A DNA stretch of 9,112 bases. It comes from Deltaproteobacteria bacterium (GTDB taxonomy: Bacteria; Desulfobacterota; Binatia; DP-6). Below are positions 1 through 6,798 of this stretch, one piece after another (position 1 is the first letter of the stretch; each line of letters opens with the position of its first letter). Where the stretch lies: contig VBLA01000069.1 in NCBI GenBank assembly GCA_005879245.1, positions 1 to 9,112 on the forward strand, given 5' to 3'. The notes beneath the pieces are model-generated. The model was not told the origin of the DNA. It saw only the letters and a program-made list of their open reading frames with translations, and searched no databases. Both the position numbers and the translations under genes were made by a program.

Positions 1-643
1 GGACCCGCAGGCCGATCCGCCCTATGCGGGCATCAGCCTCTTCGCCGCGGAGAAGGGGCCGGGGGTGACCGTCGGCCGCCAGATCGAGAAGCTCGGCTAC
101 AAGGGGATCGAGACCTGCGAGGTGAGCTTCGAGGACTTCCACGTACCGGCCGCCAACCTGATCGGAGGGGCCGAGGGCCGGGGCTTCCAGCAGGTCATGA
201 GCGGCCTCGAGGTCGGGCGCATCAACATCGCCGCCCGGGCGGTCGGCGTCGCGCGCGCCGCCTTCGAGGACGCGATCCGCTATGCCCAGCAACGGACCAC
301 GTTCGGGAAGCCGATCTGCGAGCACCAGGCCATCCAGCTGAAGCTGGCGGACATGGCCACCAAGATCGAGGCCGCCCGCCTCCTCACGCGCCAGGCCGCC
401 GCCATGAAGGACCGTGGCGAGCGGACGGACCTCGCGGCCGGGATGGCGAAGCTCTTCGCCTCGGAAACCTGCCAGGAGGTGGCGCTCGAGGCCATGCGGA
501 TCCTCGGCGGCTACGGCTACACGAAGGAGTTCCGTGTCGAGCGCTACTACCGTGACGCGCCGCTGATGATCATCGGCGAGGGCACGAACGAGATCCAGCG
601 CCTGGTCATTGCCCGTCACCTGGTCCAGCGGCACAAGATCTGA
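1..643 (+). CDS. Acyl-CoA dehydrogenase, C-terminal part (5' truncated by window edge)
   Basis: FAD-dependent acyl-CoA dehydrogenase, which introduces the alpha-beta double bond into an acyl-CoA and passes electrons to ETF. The coding frame is already open at base 2, so about 213 residues are visible against roughly 380 for the family. The GTG at 65 is internal, not a start. The visible part holds the end of the middle beta domain and the whole C-terminal helical domain. Recognisable are QRTTFGKPI (visible residues about 97-105, FAD contact), ILGGYGY (about 167-173) and YYRDAPLMIIGEGTNEIQ near the end. The Glu of GEGTNEI (about 193) sits where the catalytic base of short- and medium-chain enzymes lies. 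The domain is uninterrupted and looks functional. The TGA stop overlaps the next gene's ATG, so the two are probably co-transcribed. Chain-length or substrate specificity cannot be read from this fragment. Family assignment is secure. Confidence 0.96.
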   Translation, partial: DPQADPPYAGISLFAAEKGPGVTVGRQIEKLGYKGIETCEVSFEDFHVPAANLIGGAEGRGFQQVMSGLEVGRINIAARAVGVARAAFEDAIRYAQQRTTFGKPICEHQAIQLKLADMATKIEAARLLTRQAAAMKDRGERTDLAAGMAKLFASETCQEVALEAMRILGGYGYTKEFRVERYYRDAPLMIIGEGTNEIQRLVIARHLVQRHKI

Positions 644-1671
644 TGTCGGCCGTCCCCGCCCTGCCGCCGGATGGCGCACGACGCCGGCGGAGCCGGCGCC
701 TCTGGCTCGCCGTCGCGGTGCTCGCCGTCGCGAGCGCGGCGCTCGGCCTGCGTCGGGTCGAACGCCCGACGGCGCCGCTCCTGCCCATCCCGCGGGCATC
801 GGGGCAACCGGGACCGCTCGGCCTGCCGGCCGATGCTCGCGTGCTCGTCTTCGCCGCGCACCCCGACGACGAGACCGTCGCGCTGGGCGGCGTCATCTAT
901 CGTCTCGCGCACGCGGGGACGCGGGTCGGTGTCGTCTTCGTCACGAACGGCGACGGCTACGAGCGGGCCGCCGAGGAGGAGTTCAACCTCCGGAAGCCGA
1001 CCGACGACGACTACGTGGCGCTCGGGGAGCTGCGCCAGCAGGAGGCGGTCGCGGCGACGCGCCACCTGGGGCTCCGGCCCCAGGACGTGCACTTCCTCGG
1101 CTTCCCCGACGGCGGCCTCGCGGAGCTGTGGCGGGCTCATTGGTTGCGGACGCAGCCCTACACCTCCCCGTACACGCGGGAAGAGAGCCCGCCCTACCCC
1201 GGCGCCGTCAACCCCGATGCCGACTACGACGGGATGGACCTCACCTCGGTGATCGCCCGCGTCCTCGAGGACTTCCGCCCGACCGTGGTCGTCATCCCGC
1301 ACCCGTACGATCGCCATCCCGACCACGTGCACACGACCTACTTCGTGACCGAGGCCGTGCAGCACCTCCGGGGCCGCGGGGTCCTGTCCCCGACGCTGAC
1401 GGTGCTCACCTACCTCGTGCACTTTCCCTCGTGGCCGGCGAAGCGCGGGCCGCTCTTCGATCGCTTTCTGCCCATCGCGGGATTGCCCGACAGCACCTGG
1501 GTGGACACGGAGCTCACGCCGGAGGAGCTGACGGCCAAGCGGGCGGCGCTCGAGGAGTACAGGAGCCAGCTCGAGGTCATGAACGGGTTTCTCCGGAGCT
1601 TCCTCTGCCGGAACGAGATCTTCGCGACACTCGATGCCAACGTCCTCTCCCGGATCGCGTCGATTCACTGA
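643..1671 (+). CDS. Membrane-anchored PIG-L/LmbE-family deacetylase
   Basis: Zinc-dependent N-deacetylase of the PIG-L/LmbE superfamily, whose members remove acetyl groups from N-acetylglucosamine-type conjugates (MshB, BshB, PIG-L). It has 342 residues. An Arg-rich stretch (13-19) precedes a hydrophobic segment (about 20-36), which suggests an N-terminal anchor or uncleaved signal with the catalytic domain outside the membrane. The domain opens with VLVFAAHPDDE (67-77): His73 and Asp76 are the expected zinc ligands and Asp75 the general base. The second signature, PHPYDRHPDH (219-228), supplies the HxxH pair, with His228 as third ligand. RNEIF near residues 323-327 matches the usual family end. 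The chosen ATG overlaps the preceding stop (TGATG), implying translational coupling; no clear Shine-Dalgarno sequence precedes it. Pairing with an acyl-CoA dehydrogenase is odd, whereas the convergent glycan locus is a plausible functional partner (inference). The substrate is unknown. Confidence 0.93.
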   Translation: MSAVPALPPDGARRRRSRRLWLAVAVLAVASAALGLRRVERPTAPLLPIPRASGQPGPLGLPADARVLVFAAHPDDETVALGGVIYRLAHAGTRVGVVFVTNGDGYERAAEEEFNLRKPTDDDYVALGELRQQEAVAATRHLGLRPQDVHFLGFPDGGLAELWRAHWLRTQPYTSPYTREESPPYPGAVNPDADYDGMDLTSVIARVLEDFRPTVVVIPHPYDRHPDHVHTTYFVTEAVQHLRGRGVLSPTLTVLTYLVHFPSWPAKRGPLFDRFLPIAGLPDSTWVDTELTPEELTAKRAALEEYRSQLEVMNGFLRSFLCRNEIFATLDANVLSRIASIH

Positions 1672-1704
1672 CCCGCGCCCGGACGACGGTCGCTTGGAGT
1701 CGCA

Positions 1705-2865
1705 CTAGAAGCCGGCGATCGCGAGCAGCGCGCGGAGCACGCGGTCGGCAGCGAAGTGCTCGCGCGCCACCTCGGTCGCGTGGGCGCTCGCGCGCGCGTA
1801 GTCGGCCTCGATCTCCTGGATGGCCGCGGCCGCCTCGCCGACGCCCCGGAACGCACGGAGGCCGGGGCCGAGGGGAAGGACGTCGCCGAAGCCGGTGTCC
1901 TGCTCGACCGCGGGCCGGCCGGCGGCCAGGTAGCACGCTGCCCGGTCGCTGAACCGGCCGCTCCGGAGCCGGATGTTGACGTCCTTGGCGACGGTGAACT
2001 CACCGCGGGAGCCGCGCAGGTAGTCGCGGTAGCGCCAGGGATCGGTCGAGACCGTGAGCGGATCGACGATCCGCCAGCCGTGCGCGTGCAGGACCTCCGG
2101 ATCGCCCGGGACGCGGCCGACGTCCATCGCCACCTCGAAGGCCGCGCCGGCCCGCGCTGGGAGATCGAGGCAGCGGAGCCACTCGGTCCGCTTCCGCCAG
2201 TGGAAGACCTCGCCGCGGAAGGAGAGATCTCGCCCGCGTGCATCCCACGTCCCGACGGTCGTGTAGGCCGAGCCGGCCATGCCCGTCGCGTCCCAGAGCT
2301 CGAGGCAGATCGGCTGACGGGTCGGGTGCCAGGCGTAGCCGCCCGTCGGGAGCGGCGAGCGCGCCGTACCGATGTTCTCGCCGAAGGTGAAGTGATGGGC
2401 ATGCTCGTCGAGAACCGCGCGCAGTACCTCGTCGCCCTCGGCGGCGCGGATCTGCGTGTAGGCGGGATCGATGTCGATGTAGATGGCTGGCCGGCCCGCC
2501 CGTTCTTCGAGGGGGATGCGGTTCACGCCCCCGAGGTTGACGAGGAGGTCGGCCTCACGCACGAGCGCCACGGCGCGACCCGCGCCGGGGCCGTGCTCCG
2601 TCCCGTGCACGGTGTCGACGAAGACCCAGTGGTCGCCGAGCCCGAGGGAGGTGAGGAAGCCGCCCGCGGAGCGCAGGCCGTAGTCGTAGGCTTCGCCGAA
2701 CTCGCCGGTCGTCGGGTTGTAGGCCGGCGCGTAGTGGGCCGTGTGCTCGTAGAACCAGACGTCGTGGCCGAGCGCGCGGAGCCCGAGGAGGTAGTGCGCG
2801 GCCTGCCAGGCGTAGCCGCCGATCGGGTTCCGGACGAGGTAGCCCGTGAGGATGATGCGCGCCAT
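1705..2865 (-). CDS. GT-B-like glycosyltransferase, paralogue C (last gene of leftward operon)
   Basis: Intact 386-residue protein, third of three tandem paralogues. The N-terminus, MARIILTGYL followed by NPIGGYAWQAAHYLLGLRAL, has the beta-strand, glycine-turn and helix pattern of a GT-B N-domain. Further conserved marks are LLVNLGG (107-113), DIDPAYTQ (131-138) and HHFTFGENIG (157-166). The C-terminal part, GSRGEFTVAKDVNIRLRSG (285-303) then DRAACYLAAGRPAVEQDTGFG (307-327), resembles the nucleotide-sugar-binding half of Glyco_trans_1_2 (CgeB-like) proteins. No transmembrane segment is seen, so it is probably cytoplasmic or peripheral. The ATG at 2865 is supported by a perfect AGGAGG seven bases upstream that overlaps the stop region of paralogue B. 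A longer frame extends upstream through B to 3936, but that is a consequence of B's frameshift. The family call rests on pattern similarity; donor and acceptor are unknown. Confidence 0.85.
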   Translation of the reverse strand: MARIILTGYLVRNPIGGYAWQAAHYLLGLRALGHDVWFYEHTAHYAPAYNPTTGEFGEAYDYGLRSAGGFLTSLGLGDHWVFVDTVHGTEHGPGAGRAVALVREADLLVNLGGVNRIPLEERAGRPAIYIDIDPAYTQIRAAEGDEVLRAVLDEHAHHFTFGENIGTARSPLPTGGYAWHPTRQPICLELWDATGMAGSAYTTVGTWDARGRDLSFRGEVFHWRKRTEWLRCLDLPARAGAAFEVAMDVGRVPGDPEVLHAHGWRIVDPLTVSTDPWRYRDYLRGSRGEFTVAKDVNIRLRSGRFSDRAACYLAAGRPAVEQDTGFGDVLPLGPGLRAFRGVGEAAAAIQEIEADYARASAHATEVAREHFAADRVLRALLAIAGF

Positions 2866-2872
2866 CGGACAG

Positions 2873-2878
2873 CCTCCT
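2873..2878 (-). promoter_or_regulatory. Shine-Dalgarno sequence of paralogue C
   Basis: The minus strand reads AGGAGG seven bases before the ATG at 2865 and overlaps the TAG stop (2879-2877) of the upstream gene. It fixes the start of paralogue C and shows that C can be initiated on its own although the frame is open upstream. It also suggests re-initiation after termination on B. Confidence 0.85.
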
Positions 2879-3936
2879 AGAGCCCCGCGTCGGCGATGAG
2901 GCGCCCGAGGACGCGCCGCGCCTCGAAGGCGGTCTCGGCGAGGGCCCGGGCATGGGCGGAGGCCCGCGTGTAGTCGGCACGGATCGCCGCGAGCCCGGCC
3001 ACGGCCCCCTCGGCGGTCGAGAAGGGATGGAGGCCCGGGCCGGGTGGGACGTGCGCCGAGAACCCGGTCTCCTGGACGACGACCGGCTTCCCGCAGGCGA
3101 GGTACGCGGCGCTCCGTGTGCTGAACCACCCGCTCCGGAGTGCCACGTAGGCGTTCTTCGCGATCGAGCACTCGCCGCGCGACGCGAGGATGTAATCCCG
3201 ATAGGTGTCCATGGTGGCGGAGACGCGCCGGGCTTCGGCGACGTGCCACCCCGCCGCCGCGATCCGCTCGCGCGGGGCGTTGCCGGAGAGGGCCACCTCG
3301 AGCGTCTCGGCGGTGCGGCCGGGGAGATCGAGGAAGCGAAGGAACTCGACGTCCTTGCCACCGTAGATGCGGCTGCCGAGGACGGGCGCCGTCGGCTCGA
3401 TCTTCCACGACATGACGGTCGTGAACGGGCCGCCGGGCGCGCTCCGCACCGGCCAGTCGTCGAGCGAGGTCGACGGAGAACTGCACCGACTCGTCGGCCA
3501 TCCCGGCATCCGCGGCGGCGAGCTTCGCCTGGCTGTAGCCGGGGTCCGTGTCGACGTACGCCTTCACGCGCGCCCCGCGGTACGCGTCGCGGAGCCAGCA
3601 CGAGCCCGAGAGGTTGAGGAAGAGGTCGGTGTCGGCGCAGAGGCGCTCGAGGGCCGCTTCCTCCATGCCGAGGAGCGTGCCATCCGGTGCACGGAGCGCC
3701 CAGGCGCGCGCCAGCGCGGGATCCAGGTGCGCGAGGCAGGCGCCGAGGTAGCGTGCTCCGCCGGCCGCATCCGCGGTGAAGGTCTCGGCCGTGGGGTCGT
3801 AGAGCCACTGCCCCGTGTCCTCCAGGTAGTAAACGTCGCAGCCGAGCGCGCGGAAGCCCTGCACGTACTGGAGGTAGTCCCACGCCACCCCGCCGACGGG
3901 GTAGGTCGCGACGAGCCCGGTGACGATGATCCGCAT
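2877..3936 (-). pseudogene. GT-B-like glycosyltransferase, paralogue B, broken by an internal deletion/frameshift
   Basis: Second tandem paralogue. The first 156 or so codons from the ATG at 3936 read MRIIVTGLVATYPVGGVAWD, then LFLNLSG and YVDTDPGYSQ, matching A and C. Near 3465-3472 homology jumps to another frame: SVD (codons ending at 3469) is followed by LDDWPV beginning at 3464, then RFLDLPGRTAETLEVAL, the SRGECSIAKN block, CGKPVVVQETGF and a normal end at RLIADAGL. Compared with A and C about 29 residues are absent at the join, including the FT(F/Y)GEN motif. The total of 1060 bases is not a multiple of three, so the missing piece should be about 86-89 bases. Both halves otherwise keep good coding quality, which points to a very recent lesion or an assembly error. 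The start lies 18 bases after gene A's stop and lacks a clear ribosome-binding site, so coupling to A is likely. As written, no complete enzyme can be made. Confidence 0.85.
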
Positions 3937-3954
3937 GCGACGAGGCCGTGGCGC

Positions 3955-5124
3955 CTAGGCGAGGCCCGCGTCGGCGAGCAGGCGCCCGAGCACCGGGCGG
4001 GCGCCGAAGTACTCGGCCGCGATCTGGCGCGCGGCCGCGCCATGCCGGGGGTAGTCGGCGTTCATGCGCGCCAGCGCGTCGACCGCCTCCTCCAGGCTGG
4101 AATACGCGAAGAGCCCCTCCCCCGTCGGCACGAACTTCCCGAAGCCGGTGTCCTGCGTCACTACGGGTTTACCCGCTGCCAAATAGCAGGCGCTCCGGTC
4201 GCTGAACCAGCCGCTCCGCGGCCGCACGTAGATGTCCTTCGCCACCGTGAACTCGCCCCGCGAGGTGTAGATGAAGTCCTGGTAGGTCGCGAGGTCACGG
4301 GAGAGCGGCACGGGATCGACGAGCTCCCAGCCGGCCGCCCGCACCCGCGCCGCCACCACGGCGTCGACCGGGTCCATCGCCACGCGAAAGCGCTGCGGGG
4401 TGTGACGGGGCAGCTCGAGGAAACGAAGGAAGTTCACGTGCTTCGACCACTGATAGGTCTCGCCGTCGAAGGCGATGTTCTTCCCCTTGTTCTCCCACGA
4501 CGCGACCGACGTGAGATACACCGCCCGGGGATCGGTGCGCACCTCCCAGCACTCGAGCACGACGGGCGGGCGCGTCGCCCGCCACGCGAAGCGCCCGAGC
4601 GGTACGGGGCAGTCGGGCGCGCCCAGGTTCTCCCCGTAGGTGAAGAGCACGTCGTGGCTCGCGAGGAAGTCGAGCGAGGCGGAGACGCCGGTTGCGATGC
4701 GGAGCTGCTCGTACACGGGATCTGTCTCGATGTAGAGCAGGCGGGCACCCTGACGGTGCTCTGGCCGCGGCGCGGTCGCCCCGCAGAGGTTCAGGATCGC
4801 GGCGGCCTCGCGGTAGAGCGTGTGGAGCCGCGCGCGCGAGAGGCCGTGCGTCTCGTTCCGTTCGAGGTCGACGTACGCCCATCGCTCCCCGAGCCCGAAG
4901 CGGCGCATCGTCTCGGCGACGTACGCGACAGCGTAGGAGCAATCGGCCGTCCGGCTGCCCGTCCGCGGGTCGTAGGGCGGCGCGCCGGAGTCCTCGACGT
5001 AGAAGACCTCCCAACCGAGGTCGCGGAGCCCGAGGAGGTAGTGGATCGCCTGCCAGGCCACCCCCGCCATCGGGTACTGCCCGACGATCCCGAGGACGAG
5101 CGCGACCTCACGAGGAGGCGGCAC
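3955..5124 (-). CDS. GT-B-like glycosyltransferase, paralogue A
   Basis: Intact 389-residue protein if started at the GTG at 5124 (VPPPREVALVLGIVGQYPMA). That codon has AGGAGG six bases upstream and lies inside the 3' end of the ABC gene, 14 bases before that gene's TGA, a typical coupled overlap. Conserved features shared with B and C are GVAWQAIHYLLGLRDLG (21-37), ILNLCG (110-115), IETDPVYEQ (132-140), FTYGENLG (161-168), LECW (190-193), TSRGEFTVAKD (287-297), SGWFSDRSACYLAAGKPVV (304-322) and a helical tail ending RLLADAGLA. The last third resembles the sugar-nucleotide domain of CgeB-like Glyco_trans_1_2 enzymes; the N-terminal half is less familiar. No membrane segment is seen. The role is probably transfer of a sugar in surface-glycan assembly; substrate unknown. 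The same frame stays open up to 6783 and joins the ABC protein, but only because that gene has lost its frame. Confidence 0.86.
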   Translation of the reverse strand: MPPPREVALVLGIVGQYPMAGVAWQAIHYLLGLRDLGWEVFYVEDSGAPPYDPRTGSRTADCSYAVAYVAETMRRFGLGERWAYVDLERNETHGLSRARLHTLYREAAAILNLCGATAPRPEHRQGARLLYIETDPVYEQLRIATGVSASLDFLASHDVLFTYGENLGAPDCPVPLGRFAWRATRPPVVLECWEVRTDPRAVYLTSVASWENKGKNIAFDGETYQWSKHVNFLRFLELPRHTPQRFRVAMDPVDAVVAARVRAAGWELVDPVPLSRDLATYQDFIYTSRGEFTVAKDIYVRPRSGWFSDRSACYLAAGKPVVTQDTGFGKFVPTGEGLFAYSSLEEAVDALARMNADYPRHGAAARQIAAEYFGARPVLGRLLADAGLA

Positions 5125-6783
5125 GGTTGGCCTCCTCCCCGAACTGCGTCCGGTGGAGGCGCGCGAAGACACCGCCGCGCCGGTCATGAGGCGCTCGAGG
5201 CCCTGCATGACGAGCGCCTCGGTGGTGGCGTCGAGCGCCGCCGTCGGCTCGTCGAGGATGAGGAGCGGCGCGTCGCGCAGGAGGGCCCGCGCGATCGTCA
5301 CCCGGAGCTGCTCGCCCGCCGAGAGCGTCGCGCCCGCCTCGCCGACGATCGTTTCGAGCCCGTCGGGGAGCCGCTCGACGAAGCCCTCGAGCTGGGCGAG
5401 GCGGACGGCTTCCGCGATCTCCGCCCGGCTCGCGTCCGGGCGGCCGTAGGCGACGTTCTCCCGCAGCGTCGTCGGGAACACGAGCGGCGGCTGGAGCACC
5501 ATGGCAATCTGCTGGCGGAGCGCGCGCAGGCGGAACTCGCGGACGTCGATGCCGTCCAGGAGGACGCGGCCGGCGCCCGGATCGTAGAAGCGCGGGATGA
5601 GACCGACGAGGGTGGTCTTCCCTGCCCCGGTCGCGCCGACGAGCGCGACGAGGTCGCCTGCCCGTGCGTGGAAGCCGATCCCCTTCAGCACGACCCGGGA
5701 CGCGTCGTAGCCGAAGCGCACGTCCTCGAAGGTGACGGCGCCGTGCACCTCGTCTCGGCGGAGCTCCCGCGAGCCGTCCACCAGGTCAGGTGCCGTCTCG
5801 AGGATCTCGAAGACCCGCTCGGCGCCCACCCGGGCGCCCTGGATGAGGCCGTAGGTGCTGGTCAGGCTGTTGATCGGGGCGTAGAGCGAAGCAAGGTAGG
5901 AGGTGAAGACGAGCACCTCGCCCACCGTGAGCGTCCCGGCGAGCACGTGCCGTGCGCCGAACCAGAGGACCGCGGCCGTGCCTCCGGCGATCAAGACGCT
6001 CACGAACGCCGAGTAGAGGGTCTGGAAGGTGTAGAGCCGCAGATTCGCCTCGAGGCTCTCACCGCTGCTGGCGACGAAGCGCCGGTGCTCCTCCTTCTCC
6101 GTCGTGAATGCCTGGATGACCCGGATGGCGCCCATCGTCCGCTGCGCGACGGCCCAGAGGGCGCTCTCCTTGACGCGCGCATCGGTGGCGAGCGCGGTGA
6201 TCCGCCGGCTCATGGCGGCGATCGAGAGGAAGAGCACCGGGACGATGGCGAGGGCAATCAGCGTGAGGCTCCAGTCGAGCCGCAGCATGACGACCAGCAT
6301 CCCGATCAGCATGACGCTCGAGGTGAGCACCGGGAAGAAGCCGTTCATGGTGAGCGTCTGGATGGCGAAGGTGTCGGCCGTCAGCCGGTAGAGGAGATCA
6401 CCCACCGCGCGGCGGCTGTGGAAGGCGAGCGAGAGGCGCTGGAGGTGCGCGTAGAGTTCGCTCCGGAAGTCGTTCACCATCCGCTGCCCGACGCTGATCG
6501 TGGTGTGGTTGCTCGTGACGCTGAGGGCGCCGAGGAGACCGTAGACGGCGACGAGCGCACCGCACGCGACGAGGAGGAGCGCGCCCGTGTCGAGCGTCTG
6601 GAAGCCCGGCCACCCGAGCGGTCGGTGCGCCAGCACGTTGTCGACCACGACCTTGAGCGGCCACGGCTTCGCCAGCTCGAGCGCACCGATCAGGAGCACC
6701 TGGACGACGGCGGAGACGAAGAGCCAGCGGTAGGGCGCGAGGCGGCGCAGGACCTTCGCGATCAGGCGGAGCGTCTTCCGCAT
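5108..6783 (-). pseudogene. ABC exporter half-transporter (MsbA-like), H-loop region deleted and frame lost
   Basis: Fused permease-ATPase of the type that flips lipids or lipid-linked glycans. Six hydrophobic segments lie at about residues 19-40, 66-88, 146-168, 171-192, 254-276 and 286-306, with ELAKPWPLKVVVDNVL and GDLLYRLTAD typical of the class. The nucleotide-binding domain has Walker A GATGAGKTT (383-391), Q-loop Gln431, signature LSAGEQ (487-492), Walker B LLILDEP (507-513) and D-loop ALD (516-518). After RLMTG (535) homology stops. The normal ending, GGVFARLHRTQFGEEANRAASS then TGA, lies in another frame from about 5176 to 5108. Between them the usual segment of about 39 residues with the switch histidine (HRLS) is missing. 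The gene length of 1676 bases implies a loss of about 115-121 bases, not divisible by three. Restored length would be near 595 residues, normal for the family. The start ATG is 15 bases after the preceding stop, with no strong ribosome-binding site. Confidence 0.88.
5131..5136 (-). promoter_or_regulatory. Shine-Dalgarno sequence of paralogue A
   Basis: The minus strand has AGGAGG with a six-base spacer before the GTG at 5124. It lies within the surviving 3' coding end of the ABC gene. It supports a separate start for the glycosyltransferase rather than an original ABC-glycosyltransferase fusion. Confidence 0.8.
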
Positions 6784-6798
6784 GGACGGGGGCTCAGG

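Noticed and set aside
616..1668. A 350-codon minus-strand frame opposite the deacetylase
   Set aside because: The plus strand has the AHPDDE and HPDH signatures and correct family length. The antisense translation is low-complexity and lacks known motifs.
1756..2880. A 374-codon plus-strand frame opposite paralogue C
   Set aside because: The minus strand carries a gene conserved with two neighbours; the plus-strand translation shows no motif and is a GC-driven shadow.
2877..3509. An independent 210-residue gene starting at 3509
   Set aside because: Its first 20 or so residues are the wrong frame of paralogue B's 5' half, and true homology begins only at LDDW. It is the 3' part of the broken gene, and no ribosome-binding site supports the start.
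1705..3936. A single 743-residue double-glycosyltransferase gene
   Set aside because: The middle third is the out-of-frame translation of paralogue B's 3' half. Paralogue C has its own ATG and a perfect SD sequence, so this frame arises from the frameshift in B.
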